Origin: Pseudomonas yamanorum
GTDB lineage: Bacteria > Pseudomonadota > Gammaproteobacteria > Pseudomonadales > Pseudomonadaceae
Assembly (NCBI RefSeq): GCF_900105735.1
Contig: NZ_LT629793.1
Coordinates: 1,860,001 to 1,924,000, forward strand
Length of the DNA stretch: 64,000 bases
Direction: 5' to 3'
Part shown: positions 52,885 through 61,691 of the stretch, one piece after another
How the letters are laid out: each line of letters begins with the position of its first letter
Position numbering within the stretch: position 1 is the first letter of the stretch
Program-made: the position numbers and the translations under genes
Notes under the pieces: model-generated
Database searches by the model: none
What the model was told of the DNA's origin: nothing
The model's input: only the letters and a program-made list of their open reading frames with translations

Positions 52885-53492
52885 CAGAATTTCACTTGCG
52901 GCGCTTTATCAGCATCGGCACTGGTGGCCTCGAAGTTGGCGCGGACCGGCAAGTCGCTGTACATCACGCTGTGCCACAGGCGACCCGGGAAGGTGCGGAT
53001 CTCGGTGTTGTAGGCCTGTACCGCCTGGATAAAGTCGCGACGGGCCACGGCGATGCGGTTTTCAGTGCCTTCAAGTTGCGATTGCAGGGCCAGGAAGTTC
53101 TGGTTGGCCTTCAGGTCCGGGTAGCGCTCGGACACCACCATCAAGCGGCTGAGTGCACCGCTCAAGCCGTCCTGGGCTTGCTGGAACTGCTTGAGTTTTT
53201 CCGGGTTGTCCAAGGTGCTGGCATCCACCTGGATCGAGGTGGCCTTGGCTCGCGCTTCGATCACGGCAGTCAGGGTGTCCTGTTCATGGGCGGCATAGCC
53301 CTTGACCACTTCCACCAGGTTGGGGATCAGGTCGGCGCGCCGCTGGTACTGGTTCTGCACCTGGGCCCAGGCCGCCTTGGCCTGTTCATCCAGGGTCGGG
53401 ATCTTGTTGATGCCGCAACCGCTCAGCACGGTGCTCACCAGTATCAATGCCACGGCCTTCCAGCCCCAACGGTAACCTTGTGCTGCTTGCAT
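52884..53492 (-). CDS. lemA: LemA family lipoprotein
   Basis: The protein has 202 residues. A lipoprotein signal with lipobox LSGC (Cys26) precedes the LemA helical domain: LDEQAKAAWAQVQNQYQRRADLIPNLVEVVKGYAAHEQDTLTAVIEARAKA, then NPEKLKQFQQAQDGLSGALSRLMVVSERYPDLKANQNFLALQSQLEGTENRIAVARRDF. LemA proteins form coiled-coil bundles at the membrane. Start ATG 53492 is preceded by AGGAGAAACACC. First gene of the three-gene lemA-TPM operon. Confidence 0.92.
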   Translation of the reverse strand: MQAAQGYRWGWKAVALILVSTVLSGCGINKIPTLDEQAKAAWAQVQNQYQRRADLIPNLVEVVKGYAAHEQDTLTAVIEARAKATSIQVDASTLDNPEKLKQFQQAQDGLSGALSRLMVVSERYPDLKANQNFLALQSQLEGTENRIAVARRDFIQAVQAYNTEIRTFPGRLWHSVMYSDLPVRANFEATSADADKAPQVKF

Positions 53493-53706
53493 GGTGTTTC
53501 TCCTGCCAAACCTATGAAATGTACCGACTGACGCGTTAGCTACGGGCTTAGGGCATAATCCGCCACCACCCACTGGATTGCATCGAGCCAATCAGCTAAA
53601 AGATGCCCAGCGCCAATAAGAGTTCAGAAGTGTGCTGCATTTATCTGAACAACACCCGAACAACAATAGACGCTCTCCGGTCCCAAGGCTGCGAGAAAGG
53701 ATTTTC

Positions 53707-55998
53707 ATGAAGAAGCTGTGTTTGCTGGGCCTTGTTGTCAGTTTGGCCACTCATTCCGTATTTGCCGAAACAAAGCCCGCAGTACTCAAGGACAAAGACG
53801 CCTTCGTCAGTGACCTGCTCAAGCAAATGACCCTCGATGAAAAGATCGGCCAGTTGCGCCTGATCAGCATCGGCCCTGAAATGCCCCGCGAGCTGATCCG
53901 CAAGGAAATCGCCGCCGGTCGCATCGGTGGTACCTTCAATTCCATCACCCGCCCGGAAAACCGTCCGATGCAGGACGCGGCCATGCGCAGCCGGTTGAAG
54001 ATCCCGATGTTCTTCGCCTATGACGTGATCCACGGCCACCGCACGATTTTCCCCATCAGCCTGGCCCTGGCCTCCAGCTGGGACATGGACGCCATCGGCC
54101 GCTCCGGGCGCGTCGCCGCCCAGGAAGCCGCCGCCGACAGCCTCGACATCACCTTTGCACCGATGGTCGACATCTCCCGTGACCCACGCTGGGGGCGCAC
54201 CTCCGAAGGTTTTGGCGAAGACACCTACCTCACCTCGCGCATTGCCGAAGTGATGGTCAAGGCGTTCCAGGGCACCAGCCCCGCCAAGGCCGACAGCATC
54301 ATGGCCAGCGTCAAGCACTTCGCCCTGTATGGCGCGGTGGAAGGCGGTCGCGACTACAACGTGGTCGACATGAGCCCGGTCAAGATGTACCAGGACTACC
54401 TGCCGCCCTACCACGCCGCGATCAAGGCCGGTGCCGGCGGGGTGATGGTTGCGCTGAACTCGATCAACGGCGTGCCAGCCACCGCCAACACCTGGCTGAT
54501 GAACGACCTGTTGCGTAAGGACTGGGGCTTCAAGGGCCTGGCAGTGAGCGACCATGGCGCGATCTTCGAATTGATCAAGCACGGCGTGGCCAAGGACGGG
54601 CGTGAAGCCGCCAAGCTGGCGATCAAGGCCGGCATCGACATGAGCATGAACGACTCGCTCTATGGCAAGGAATTGCCCGGCCTGCTGAAATCCGGCGAGA
54701 TCGAACAAAGCGACATCGACAACGCCGTGCGCGAAGTGCTCGGCGCCAAGTACGACATGGGCCTGTTCGCCGACCCGTACCTGCGCATCGGCAAGGCCGA
54801 GGATGACCCGGCCGACACCTACGCCGAAAGCCGCCTGCACCGCGCCGACGCACGTGACGTGGCACGCCGCAGCCTGGTGCTGCTGAAAAACCAGAACAAC
54901 GCCCTGCCGCTGAAAAAGACCGCGACCATCGCCCTGGTCGGCCCGCTGGCCAAGGCGCCGATCGACATGATGGGCAGTTGGGCCGCTGCCGGTAAACCCG
55001 CGCAATCGGTGACCCTGCTGGACGGCATGAATGCCGTGATCGGCGAAAAGGGCAAAGTGATCTATGCCCGTGGCGCCAACATCACCAACGACAAGAAAGT
55101 CGTCGACTACCTCAACTTCCTGAACTTCGATGCGCCGGAAGTGGTGGATGACCCGCGCTCGTCCCAGGACATGATCGACGAAGCCGTCAAGGCCGCCACA
55201 GGCGCCGACGTGGTCGTGGCAGCGGTGGGCGAGTCCCGTGGCATGTCCCACGAGTCGTCAAGCCGCACCGACCTGAACATCCCGCAGAGCCAGCGCGACC
55301 TGATCAAGGCCTTGAAAGCTACCGGCAAACCGCTGGTGCTGGTGTTGATGAATGGCCGTCCGCTGTCGATTGTCGAGGAGAACGAACAGGCTGACGCAAT
55401 CCTCGAAACCTGGTTCGCCGGTACTGAAGGCGGCAACGCCATCGCTGACGTGCTATTCGGTGACTACAACCCGTCGGGCAAGCTGCCAATCACCTTCCCA
55501 CGTTCGGTGGGGCAGATTCCGACCTACTACAACCACCTGAGCATTGGCCGGCCGTTCACCCCGGGCAAGCCGGGCAACTACACCTCGCAGTACTTCGATG
55601 ACACCACCGGGCCGCTGTTTCCGTTTGGTTATGGCTTGAGCTACACCAGCTTCAGCCTGTCGGACATGGCACTGTCGTCCACCACCCTGAACAAGTCCGG
55701 CAAGCTCGACGCCACCGTGGTGGTGAAAAACACCGGCAAGGTCGATGGCGAAACCGTGGTGCAGCTGTACATCCAGGACGTGGCCGGCTCGATGATCCGC
55801 CCGGTCAAGGAGCTGAAGAACTTCCAGAAGATCATGCTCAAGGCTGGCGAAGAGCGTGCGGTGCACTTCACCATCACCGAAGAAGACTTGAAGTTCTACA
55901 ACACCCAGTTGAAGTTCGCGGCTGAGCCGGGCGAGTTCAATGTGCAGATCGGGTTGGATTCCCAGGATGTGAAGCAGCAGAGCTTCGAACTGCTCTAA
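53707..55998 (+). CDS. bglX: Periplasmic beta-glucosidase BglX (GH3)
   Basis: The protein has 763 residues with a signal peptide (LCLLGLVVSLATHSVFA, cleavage near 20). The GH3 N-terminal barrel holds nucleophile Asp282 in GLAVSDHGAIFE; the C-terminal alpha/beta sandwich carries the acid/base region GESRGMSHESSSRTDLNIPQSQ, and a fibronectin-III-like domain lies at about 660-760. It hydrolyses beta-linked glucosides in the periplasm. The start at 53707 places the signal peptide at the N-terminus and follows AAAGGATTTTC. Confidence 0.94.
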   Translation: MKKLCLLGLVVSLATHSVFAETKPAVLKDKDAFVSDLLKQMTLDEKIGQLRLISIGPEMPRELIRKEIAAGRIGGTFNSITRPENRPMQDAAMRSRLKIPMFFAYDVIHGHRTIFPISLALASSWDMDAIGRSGRVAAQEAAADSLDITFAPMVDISRDPRWGRTSEGFGEDTYLTSRIAEVMVKAFQGTSPAKADSIMASVKHFALYGAVEGGRDYNVVDMSPVKMYQDYLPPYHAAIKAGAGGVMVALNSINGVPATANTWLMNDLLRKDWGFKGLAVSDHGAIFELIKHGVAKDGREAAKLAIKAGIDMSMNDSLYGKELPGLLKSGEIEQSDIDNAVREVLGAKYDMGLFADPYLRIGKAEDDPADTYAESRLHRADARDVARRSLVLLKNQNNALPLKKTATIALVGPLAKAPIDMMGSWAAAGKPAQSVTLLDGMNAVIGEKGKVIYARGANITNDKKVVDYLNFLNFDAPEVVDDPRSSQDMIDEAVKAATGADVVVAAVGESRGMSHESSSRTDLNIPQSQRDLIKALKATGKPLVLVLMNGRPLSIVEENEQADAILETWFAGTEGGNAIADVLFGDYNPSGKLPITFPRSVGQIPTYYNHLSIGRPFTPGKPGNYTSQYFDDTTGPLFPFGYGLSYTSFSLSDMALSSTTLNKSGKLDATVVVKNTGKVDGETVVQLYIQDVAGSMIRPVKELKNFQKIMLKAGEERAVHFTITEEDLKFYNTQLKFAAEPGEFNVQIGLDSQDVKQQSFELL

Positions 55999-56016
55999 CG
56001 TCTTGCTCGGTCAACA

Positions 56017-56105
56017 TGTGGGAGCGGGCTTGCTCGCGAATGCGGTGTGTCAGTCAATGGAAGTTTGGCTGATCCACCGCTTTCGCGAGCAAGCCCGCTC
56101 CCACA
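56017..56105. repeat. REP palindrome pair
   Basis: TGTGGGAGCGGGCTTGCTCG at 56017 and its mirror ending at 56105 lie between the convergent bglX and clsB genes. Confidence 0.93.
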
Positions 56106-56125
56106 TTTGATTGGGGTGTTCTGGC

Positions 56126-57283
56126 TTATCCGCGGCGGTCCAGCAGGTTAACCACCAACCGATCAATCCACCCCCACACCCGCTGCTTCACCCGCCGCCA
56201 CAATGGCCGCGACCGCCACGCCTCAAGGCTCACCGCCTGGCTCAGGGCAAAATCCCGCTCGAAACTCCCCACCACTGCCAACGTCAATTCCGGGTCCAAT
56301 GCCTCCAGATTCGCCTCCAGGTTGAAGCGCAGATTCCAGTGGTCGAAGTTGCACGAGCCAATGCTCACCCAATCGTCCACCAGCACCATTTTCAGGTGCA
56401 GGAAGCACGGCTGATACTCAAAAATCTGCACCCCGGACTTGAGCAAACGCGGGTAGTAACGGTGCCCGGCATACCGCACCGACGGGTGATCGGTACGGGG
56501 CCCGGTCAACAGCAAGCGCACATCCACCCCGCGCCCCGCCGCCCGGCGCAGGGCACGCCGTACGCTCCAGGTTGGCAGGAAATACGGCGTGGCCAGCCAG
56601 ATACGCTGGTGGCCGCTGTTCAGCGCACGGATCAGTGACTGCAAAATATCCCGATGCTGACGAGCGTCGGCATAGGCCACCCGCCCCAGCCCCGGCCCTG
56701 TCGCCGGCACCTTGGGCAAGCGTGGCAAGCCAAAATGCGTGGCGGGCTTCCAGGCCCTACGATCGTCGTTGGCCAGCCATTGACGATCAAACAACGCCTG
56801 CCAATCCAGCACCAGCGGGCCACGAATCTGCACCATCACTTCGTGCCAGTCGGCGGTGTCTTCCCCGGGCGTCCAGAATTCATCCGTCACACCGGTGCCG
56901 CCGACCACGGCGACGGTCTGGTCGATCAGCAACAGCTTGCGGTGGTCGCGGTAGAGGTTGCGCATCCAGCGGCGCCAGCTCAAGCGGTTGTAGAAACGCA
57001 GGTCCACCCCGGCATCGATCAACCGTCGACGCAGGCCCAGGGTAAACGCCAGGCTGCCATAGTCATCGAACAGGCAACGCACCCGCACGCCACGCTCGGC
57101 CGCCCCGACCAAGGACTGAACCATCGCCTCGGCACACGCTCCCGCCTCCACCAGATACAGCTCCAGCGCGACTTGCTGCTCGGCCTGGGCGATAGCTTCC
57201 AACATGCGTGGAAAGAAACTCGGACCGTCGATCATCAACTCAAAACGGTTGGCGCTGCGCCACGGGAACACTGCGCCGCTCAT
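56126..57283 (-). CDS. clsB: Cardiolipin synthase ClsB
   Basis: The protein has 385 residues and two phospholipase-D HKD motifs: His114/Lys116/Asp121 in HRKLLLIDQTVAVVGGTGV and His296/Lys298/Asp303 in HLKMVLVDDWVSIGSCNFD. There are no N-terminal membrane helices, which distinguishes ClsB from ClsA. It makes cardiolipin or phosphatidylglycerol by phosphatidyl transfer at the inner membrane. Its start at 57283 is 1 nt after the end of yceI, so the two are transcribed together. Confidence 0.9.
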   Translation of the reverse strand: MSGAVFPWRSANRFELMIDGPSFFPRMLEAIAQAEQQVALELYLVEAGACAEAMVQSLVGAAERGVRVRCLFDDYGSLAFTLGLRRRLIDAGVDLRFYNRLSWRRWMRNLYRDHRKLLLIDQTVAVVGGTGVTDEFWTPGEDTADWHEVMVQIRGPLVLDWQALFDRQWLANDDRRAWKPATHFGLPRLPKVPATGPGLGRVAYADARQHRDILQSLIRALNSGHQRIWLATPYFLPTWSVRRALRRAAGRGVDVRLLLTGPRTDHPSVRYAGHRYYPRLLKSGVQIFEYQPCFLHLKMVLVDDWVSIGSCNFDHWNLRFNLEANLEALDPELTLAVVGSFERDFALSQAVSLEAWRSRPLWRRVKQRVWGWIDRLVVNLLDRRG

Positions 57284-57284
57284 G

Positions 57285-57866
57285 TCAGCGCGCCGTGAAA
57301 ATCAGTACCGCACCCACCGGCACCGACAGGCTGATTTGCGACAGCCCGGCGGCCTTGCGCAACGCGGCCACACCCGGGAGCAAATCGAAATCCTCGGCGT
57401 GCACCACCAACGGTTCCAACGTCACCACTTGAAAGCGTCGGTCATCCAGACGGGTCGCCAGCAACTCGGCGCTGTAGGTCTGGGTCTTGCCGTGGAGCGT
57501 CACCGACAGCGGCAGGCGCAGTTCGTATTGCGCGCCGGGGGCCAGGTCGTTGATCGGTTGCAGGTTGATTTGCGCGTTGATCACCGCGTCCGGGAAGGTC
57601 TTGATCTCGAACAGCTCATTGCGCATGCGCTCGTCGCGCAGCGGAATGCCGCTGTTGATCGACTCCAGTTCGACTTCCAGCTGCGCCGCGCCCTTGCTGT
57701 CGACCTTGCCATGCAGCACCAGAAAGCGCTGCACTTCGGCGATGTCGGTGTTTTTGGTGGTGACGAACGACAGGCGCGAGGACTCGTTGTCCAGGTACCA
57801 GTCGGCGTGGGCAGGCACGGCGGCAGCGGCCAGCAGCAGGACGGCCATGGGTTTGAACAGGGACAT
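57285..57866 (-). CDS. YceI family periplasmic protein
   Basis: The protein has 193 residues: signal peptide (MAVLLLAAAAVPAHA) and the YceI lipocalin-like barrel (WYLDNESSRLSFVTTKNTDIAEVQRFLVLHGKVD). Members bind isoprenoid lipids in the periplasm. The conserved LEVELESINSGIPLRDERMRNELFEIKTFP segment is complete. First gene of a two-gene unit with clsB, suggesting an envelope-lipid context; function otherwise unproven. Confidence 0.87.
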   Translation of the reverse strand: MSLFKPMAVLLLAAAAVPAHADWYLDNESSRLSFVTTKNTDIAEVQRFLVLHGKVDSKGAAQLEVELESINSGIPLRDERMRNELFEIKTFPDAVINAQINLQPINDLAPGAQYELRLPLSVTLHGKTQTYSAELLATRLDDRRFQVVTLEPLVVHAEDFDLLPGVAALRKAAGLSQISLSVPVGAVLIFTAR

Positions 57867-57932
57867 AAAGACTCTTGGGGCAAAAAACCTGGACGAACCT
57901 TAAGCGCAATGTAACGAGCGGCGCAAATCCAA

Positions 57933-58038
57933 TGTGGGAGCTGGCTTGTGTGGGAGCGGGCTTGCTCGCGAACGCGGTGTGTCAGTCACTTGATGTATTA
58001 ACTGACCCACTGCGTTCGCGAGCAAGCCCGCTCCCGCA
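57933..58038. repeat. Nested REP: a truncated unit followed by a complete pair
   Basis: A partial unit TGTGGGAGCTGGCTTG (57933-57948) is broken off where a complete pair begins (TGTGGGAGCGGGCTTGCTCG at 57949, mirror ending 58038). It looks like one REP inserted into or next to another. Confidence 0.85.
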
Positions 58039-58049
58039 TGAGCTGTATT

Positions 58050-58820
58050 TCAGGCCAACGCCTGCTGCACATCGCGAATGGTCGATTCCAGGCTGGCCAG
58101 GTGCAGGCTCAGCACCCGTTCCACCGGTGCCTGATCCATCGGCCAATGCAGCGCCATGCTGCCCACCAACCGCCCATTGGCCCGCACCGGCAAGGCCACC
58201 GCGCGAATCAGGAAAGGCAGGCGCACCGGGTATTCCCAGTAGCCTTCGGTGCGCTGGCCAAACCCCTGGTGCTGGGATTGTTCACACGCCCGGTATTGAT
58301 CGTCTTCCGCCACCCGCTCACGACCGGCCAGGCGCTGCACTTCATCCGCCGACAATTGCGACAGGCACGCCTTGCCCATGGCCGAGTGAAACAGGCTGGC
58401 GTGCTGGCCGACGATCTGGCAGTTGTTCGGGTAGAGCTTGCGCAGCACCGTGGGGATCGCGCTTTCCATCACTTCCAGGCGTTCGCCGTCGAAGCTCGAC
58501 AAATCCACCACCAGGCCGGTGCGCTCGCTGAGGTCCAGCAGCCACGGTGCGGCGCTTTCTACCAACTGGCGTTTGAAACGTTGCTGGGTATCACCGAACA
58601 GGCGCCGGGCCCGCAGGCGGTAACGGCGGTCGCTGAGGCCACGATAGATCCAGCCCTGTTCCTGCAAGGTCAGCAGCATCCGCGAGACGGTGGCCTTTGG
58701 CAGGTGAGTCAGGTAGTGCAACTCTTCCAGCCCCAGCGCCTGATGCTCGCCGAGCAATTCGATGATTGCCAGTGCCCGCCCCACTGAGCGTACGGTTCCC
58801 GTCTCGGCGTCGCTGCCCAT
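58050..58820 (-). CDS. IclR-family transcriptional regulator
   Basis: The protein has 256 residues: N-terminal winged helix-turn-helix (SVGRALAIIELLGEHQALGLEELHYLTHLPKATVSRMLLTLQEQGWI, about 13-58) and C-terminal effector domain (about 80-250) with GQHASLFHSAMGKACLSQLS. It lies downstream of, and in the same direction as, the M20 hydrolase/MHS transporter/amidase genes, separated by 64 nt, and probably regulates them. Start ATG 58820 follows AAGGAGATCGACAC. Confidence 0.88.
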   Translation of the reverse strand: MGSDAETGTVRSVGRALAIIELLGEHQALGLEELHYLTHLPKATVSRMLLTLQEQGWIYRGLSDRRYRLRARRLFGDTQQRFKRQLVESAAPWLLDLSERTGLVVDLSSFDGERLEVMESAIPTVLRKLYPNNCQIVGQHASLFHSAMGKACLSQLSADEVQRLAGRERVAEDDQYRACEQSQHQGFGQRTEGYWEYPVRLPFLIRAVALPVRANGRLVGSMALHWPMDQAPVERVLSLHLASLESTIRDVQQALA

Positions 58821-58884
58821 GTGTCGATCTCCTTGATGCCGATGGATGATCTGATTTCACAGCAAGATACAGGCCCGTCGCGAC

Positions 58885-60327
58885 TCAGCCGGTCGGCGAG
58901 AGGCAAGCAGGCGGCCGGCGCTGCACCCAGCGAGTCAGCTGTTCGTGGGCGTACGCCAGTTGCAACACCGCCCTGTCCGCCTGGGCCGGGCCGATGATTT
59001 GCAGGCCCATGGGCAAGCCCTGCGGGTTGAAACCCACCGGCACATTCATGCTCGGCAAACCGGCCAGCGTGGGGCCGATCACCACTTCCATCCAGCGGTG
59101 GTAGGTGTCCATCTCACGCCCTGCGACGAGGCGCGGCCAGGTTTGTTGTGCATCGAAAGGGAACACTTGGGCGGTGGGCAGCAACAGGAAATCGTAACGT
59201 TCGAACAGCTTGCCAAGGGCGCGGTACCAGTCGCTGCGGTTGGCCGAAGCCTGGTAGACATCTGCCGCACTCAGTTGCAATCCGCCCTGCACTTCCCATT
59301 GCGCCTCGGGCTTGAGCAGTGAACGTTTTTGCGGGTCAGCGTAGGCCGCGCCGAGGGAGCCCTGGATCAGCCAATGGCGGTGTACCAGCCAGGTCTGCCA
59401 CAGGCGCTCCAGGGAGAATTCCGGTTGGCAGTGTTCGACCTCGCAACCCAGCGCGGCGAAGTCCTTGAGGGCCGTTTCGCACAGGCTCATCACGCCGTCT
59501 TCCATCGGCAGATAACCGTTGTAATCCCCGAGCCAGCCCAGGCGTGCACCCTTGAAGTCGCGCTGCAACGGCTCACCCAACACCGCCGGATCCTCCTTGA
59601 GCGACAGCGGCACCCGAGGGTCGTAGCCGGCCTGCACACTCAGCAGCCGCGCCACATCGGCCACGCTGCGGCCCATAGGGCCTTCCGTGGCCAGTTGCTG
59701 GACGAACAGCTCCGGCGCCGGCCCGTGAGGCACCCTGCCCTGGGACGGGCGCAGGCCAAACACGTTATTGAACGCTGCCGGGTTTCGCAGCGAGCCCATC
59801 ATGTCGCTGCCATCGGCCACCGGCAGCATGCGCAACGCCAGCGCCACTGCCGCGCCGCCGCTGCTGCCACCGGCCACGAGGCGCGGGTCATAGGCATTGC
59901 CGGTGGTGCCGAACACGCTGTTGTAGGTCTGCGAGCCCAGGCCGAATTCCGGTACGTTGGTCTTGCCGATGATGACCGCGCCACTGGCCCGCACCCGCGC
60001 CACGCTGATCGCATCTTCTTGAGGAATGTGCTCGGCGAACAGCCGCGAGCCGAGAGTAGTACGCAGGCCCTGGGTGGCCGCCAGGTCCTTGATCGCCTGG
60101 GGCATGCCGTGCATCCAGCCACGGGATTGGCCCTGGTCCAGCTCCCGGTCCCGCTGCGACGCTTCGGCCAGCACCTCCTCATGGGAGCGCAGCGAGACCA
60201 GCGCATTCACCGTCGGATTGAAGCGCTCGACCTGGGCCAGATACGCCTGCATCACCTCATGGCAAGACACCTGCCGCGCATGGATCGCCTGTGACAGTTC
60301 GATGGCATCCAGTTCAACAATACTCAA
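58885..60327 (-). CDS. Amidase (amidase signature family)
   Basis: The protein has 480 residues. The Ser-cisSer-Lys triad is recognisable: Lys80 in MPQAIKDLAATQGL, the cis-Ser in VAGGSSGGAA (about 155) and nucleophile Ser179 in GSDMMGSLRNPAAF. It hydrolyses an amide to acid and ammonia; family members act on indoleacetamide, mandelamide, glutamyl-tRNA and others, so the substrate is not settled. Overlaps the MHS transporter stop by 4 bp, and the M20 hydrolase lies further upstream. A pathway degrading an imported N-acyl compound is likely. Confidence 0.88.
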   Translation of the reverse strand: MSIVELDAIELSQAIHARQVSCHEVMQAYLAQVERFNPTVNALVSLRSHEEVLAEASQRDRELDQGQSRGWMHGMPQAIKDLAATQGLRTTLGSRLFAEHIPQEDAISVARVRASGAVIIGKTNVPEFGLGSQTYNSVFGTTGNAYDPRLVAGGSSGGAAVALALRMLPVADGSDMMGSLRNPAAFNNVFGLRPSQGRVPHGPAPELFVQQLATEGPMGRSVADVARLLSVQAGYDPRVPLSLKEDPAVLGEPLQRDFKGARLGWLGDYNGYLPMEDGVMSLCETALKDFAALGCEVEHCQPEFSLERLWQTWLVHRHWLIQGSLGAAYADPQKRSLLKPEAQWEVQGGLQLSAADVYQASANRSDWYRALGKLFERYDFLLLPTAQVFPFDAQQTWPRLVAGREMDTYHRWMEVVIGPTLAGLPSMNVPVGFNPQGLPMGLQIIGPAQADRAVLQLAYAHEQLTRWVQRRPPACLSPTG

Positions 60328-61634
60328 GGTTTCACCTCGCTGGAAAACGGCGCCGGTCGTTTCGCCCGTGGCGCCTCATGCATGCAGTAAGTGCCCAGCA
60401 GCGTCAGGACGCAAGCAAACAGCACATAAAATGCCGGGGCTACCGGCGTGCCCAGCACCTTGCTGAGCCAGGTGACGATCAACGGCGCAAAGCCCCCGAA
60501 CACCATCACCGCCACGTTGTAAGCCACCGACACCCCGGTAGAGCGTACTTCGATGGGAAACTGCTCGGCCAGGGCCGTCGGCGCCGGGCCGAAAAAACCG
60601 CCGATGGCGGTGCACAACATCACCTGCATCACCAGCAAGCGCTCGATGGACGGCGCGGCCGCGACCCACACATAGAGCGGGTACACCATCACGAAAAACG
60701 CCAGGGTGAACGCCATCAATACCGGACGCCGACCCAGCCGATCCGACAACAGACCGGACAGCGGAATCACCACGGTCATCAGCGCCACCGCGAACATCTG
60801 CACCATCAGCACCTGGTCCAGCGGCAGGCCGAGGTTCTTGTGGGCGAAGGTCGGCATATTCACCAGCACCACGTAGAACGACACCGTTGCCCCACAGGCC
60901 AGGCCCATCGACACGAGGATGCTGCGGCGGTGATCGCGAATGACGTCCATCAAGCTCGGTGCCGCACCCTTGGCCTGTTTGCGCGCCTCGATAAACTCCT
61001 CGGGATCTTCCATGTGGCGCCGGATCCACAAGCCCACCGGGCCGATCAGCAAGCCAAAGATGAACGGCAGGCGCCAACCCCAGACTTCAAGGGTTTGCGG
61101 CTCGAAAAAGTGCGTCACCAACGCCACCATCGCCGCGCCGCCGAACACCGCCAGGCACTGCCCCACCAACTGCCACGAACCGTACAACCCCTTGCGATGA
61201 GCCGGCGCGCTTTCCACCAGGAACGCCGTGGCACTGGCGTATTCGCCGCCGGTGGCAAAGCCCTGGAGCATGCGTGCAACCACGATCAGCATCGGCGCGC
61301 CCATGCCGATCGCGGCGTAGCTGGGAGCGAAAGCGATCAAGGCGATGGAGACGGTCATCAGCCGGATGATCAACTGCATCGCGGCCTTGCGGCCTTTACG
61401 GTCCGAATACATGCCCAGCAGAATCCCGCCCACCGGGCGCATGAAGAAGCCGACGCCAAAGGTGGCCAGGGCCATCAGCAGCGAGGCGTATTCATCCTCC
61501 GACGGGAAAAATTGCCGGGCGATGATGCTGGCGAGAAAGCCGTAAACGATGAAGTCATACCATTCCAGCGCATTGCCAATCACCGCCGCCACGACCTGGC
61601 GGGTGCGGGATACGCCCTGTTTTGCAGTCTGCAT
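60324..61634 (-). CDS. MFS transporter, metabolite:H+ symporter (MHS) family
   Basis: The protein has 436 residues and 12 helices. AAVIGNALEWYDFIVYGFLASIIARQFFP and FGVGFFMRPVGGILLGMYSDRKGRKAAMQLI are diagnostic of the MHS family (proline/betaine, citrate, ketoglutarate and aromatic acid importers). Start 61634 (MQTAKQGVS) was preferred over one six codons upstream. Middle gene of the M20 hydrolase-transporter-amidase operon; it should import the shared substrate. Confidence 0.88.
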   Translation of the reverse strand: MQTAKQGVSRTRQVVAAVIGNALEWYDFIVYGFLASIIARQFFPSEDEYASLLMALATFGVGFFMRPVGGILLGMYSDRKGRKAAMQLIIRLMTVSIALIAFAPSYAAIGMGAPMLIVVARMLQGFATGGEYASATAFLVESAPAHRKGLYGSWQLVGQCLAVFGGAAMVALVTHFFEPQTLEVWGWRLPFIFGLLIGPVGLWIRRHMEDPEEFIEARKQAKGAAPSLMDVIRDHRRSILVSMGLACGATVSFYVVLVNMPTFAHKNLGLPLDQVLMVQMFAVALMTVVIPLSGLLSDRLGRRPVLMAFTLAFFVMVYPLYVWVAAAPSIERLLVMQVMLCTAIGGFFGPAPTALAEQFPIEVRSTGVSVAYNVAVMVFGGFAPLIVTWLSKVLGTPVAPAFYVLFACVLTLLGTYCMHEAPRAKRPAPFSSEVKP

Positions 61635-61691
61635 GAGGAACACTCCATTCAACCTGTTGGGAAAGGGTCCAGCGGCAGAAAAAAGAGGTCG

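Noticed and set aside
53641..55251. A 536-codon open frame antisense to bglX
   Set aside because: Shadow of a clear GH3 gene, with no signal, domain or ribosome-binding site of its own.
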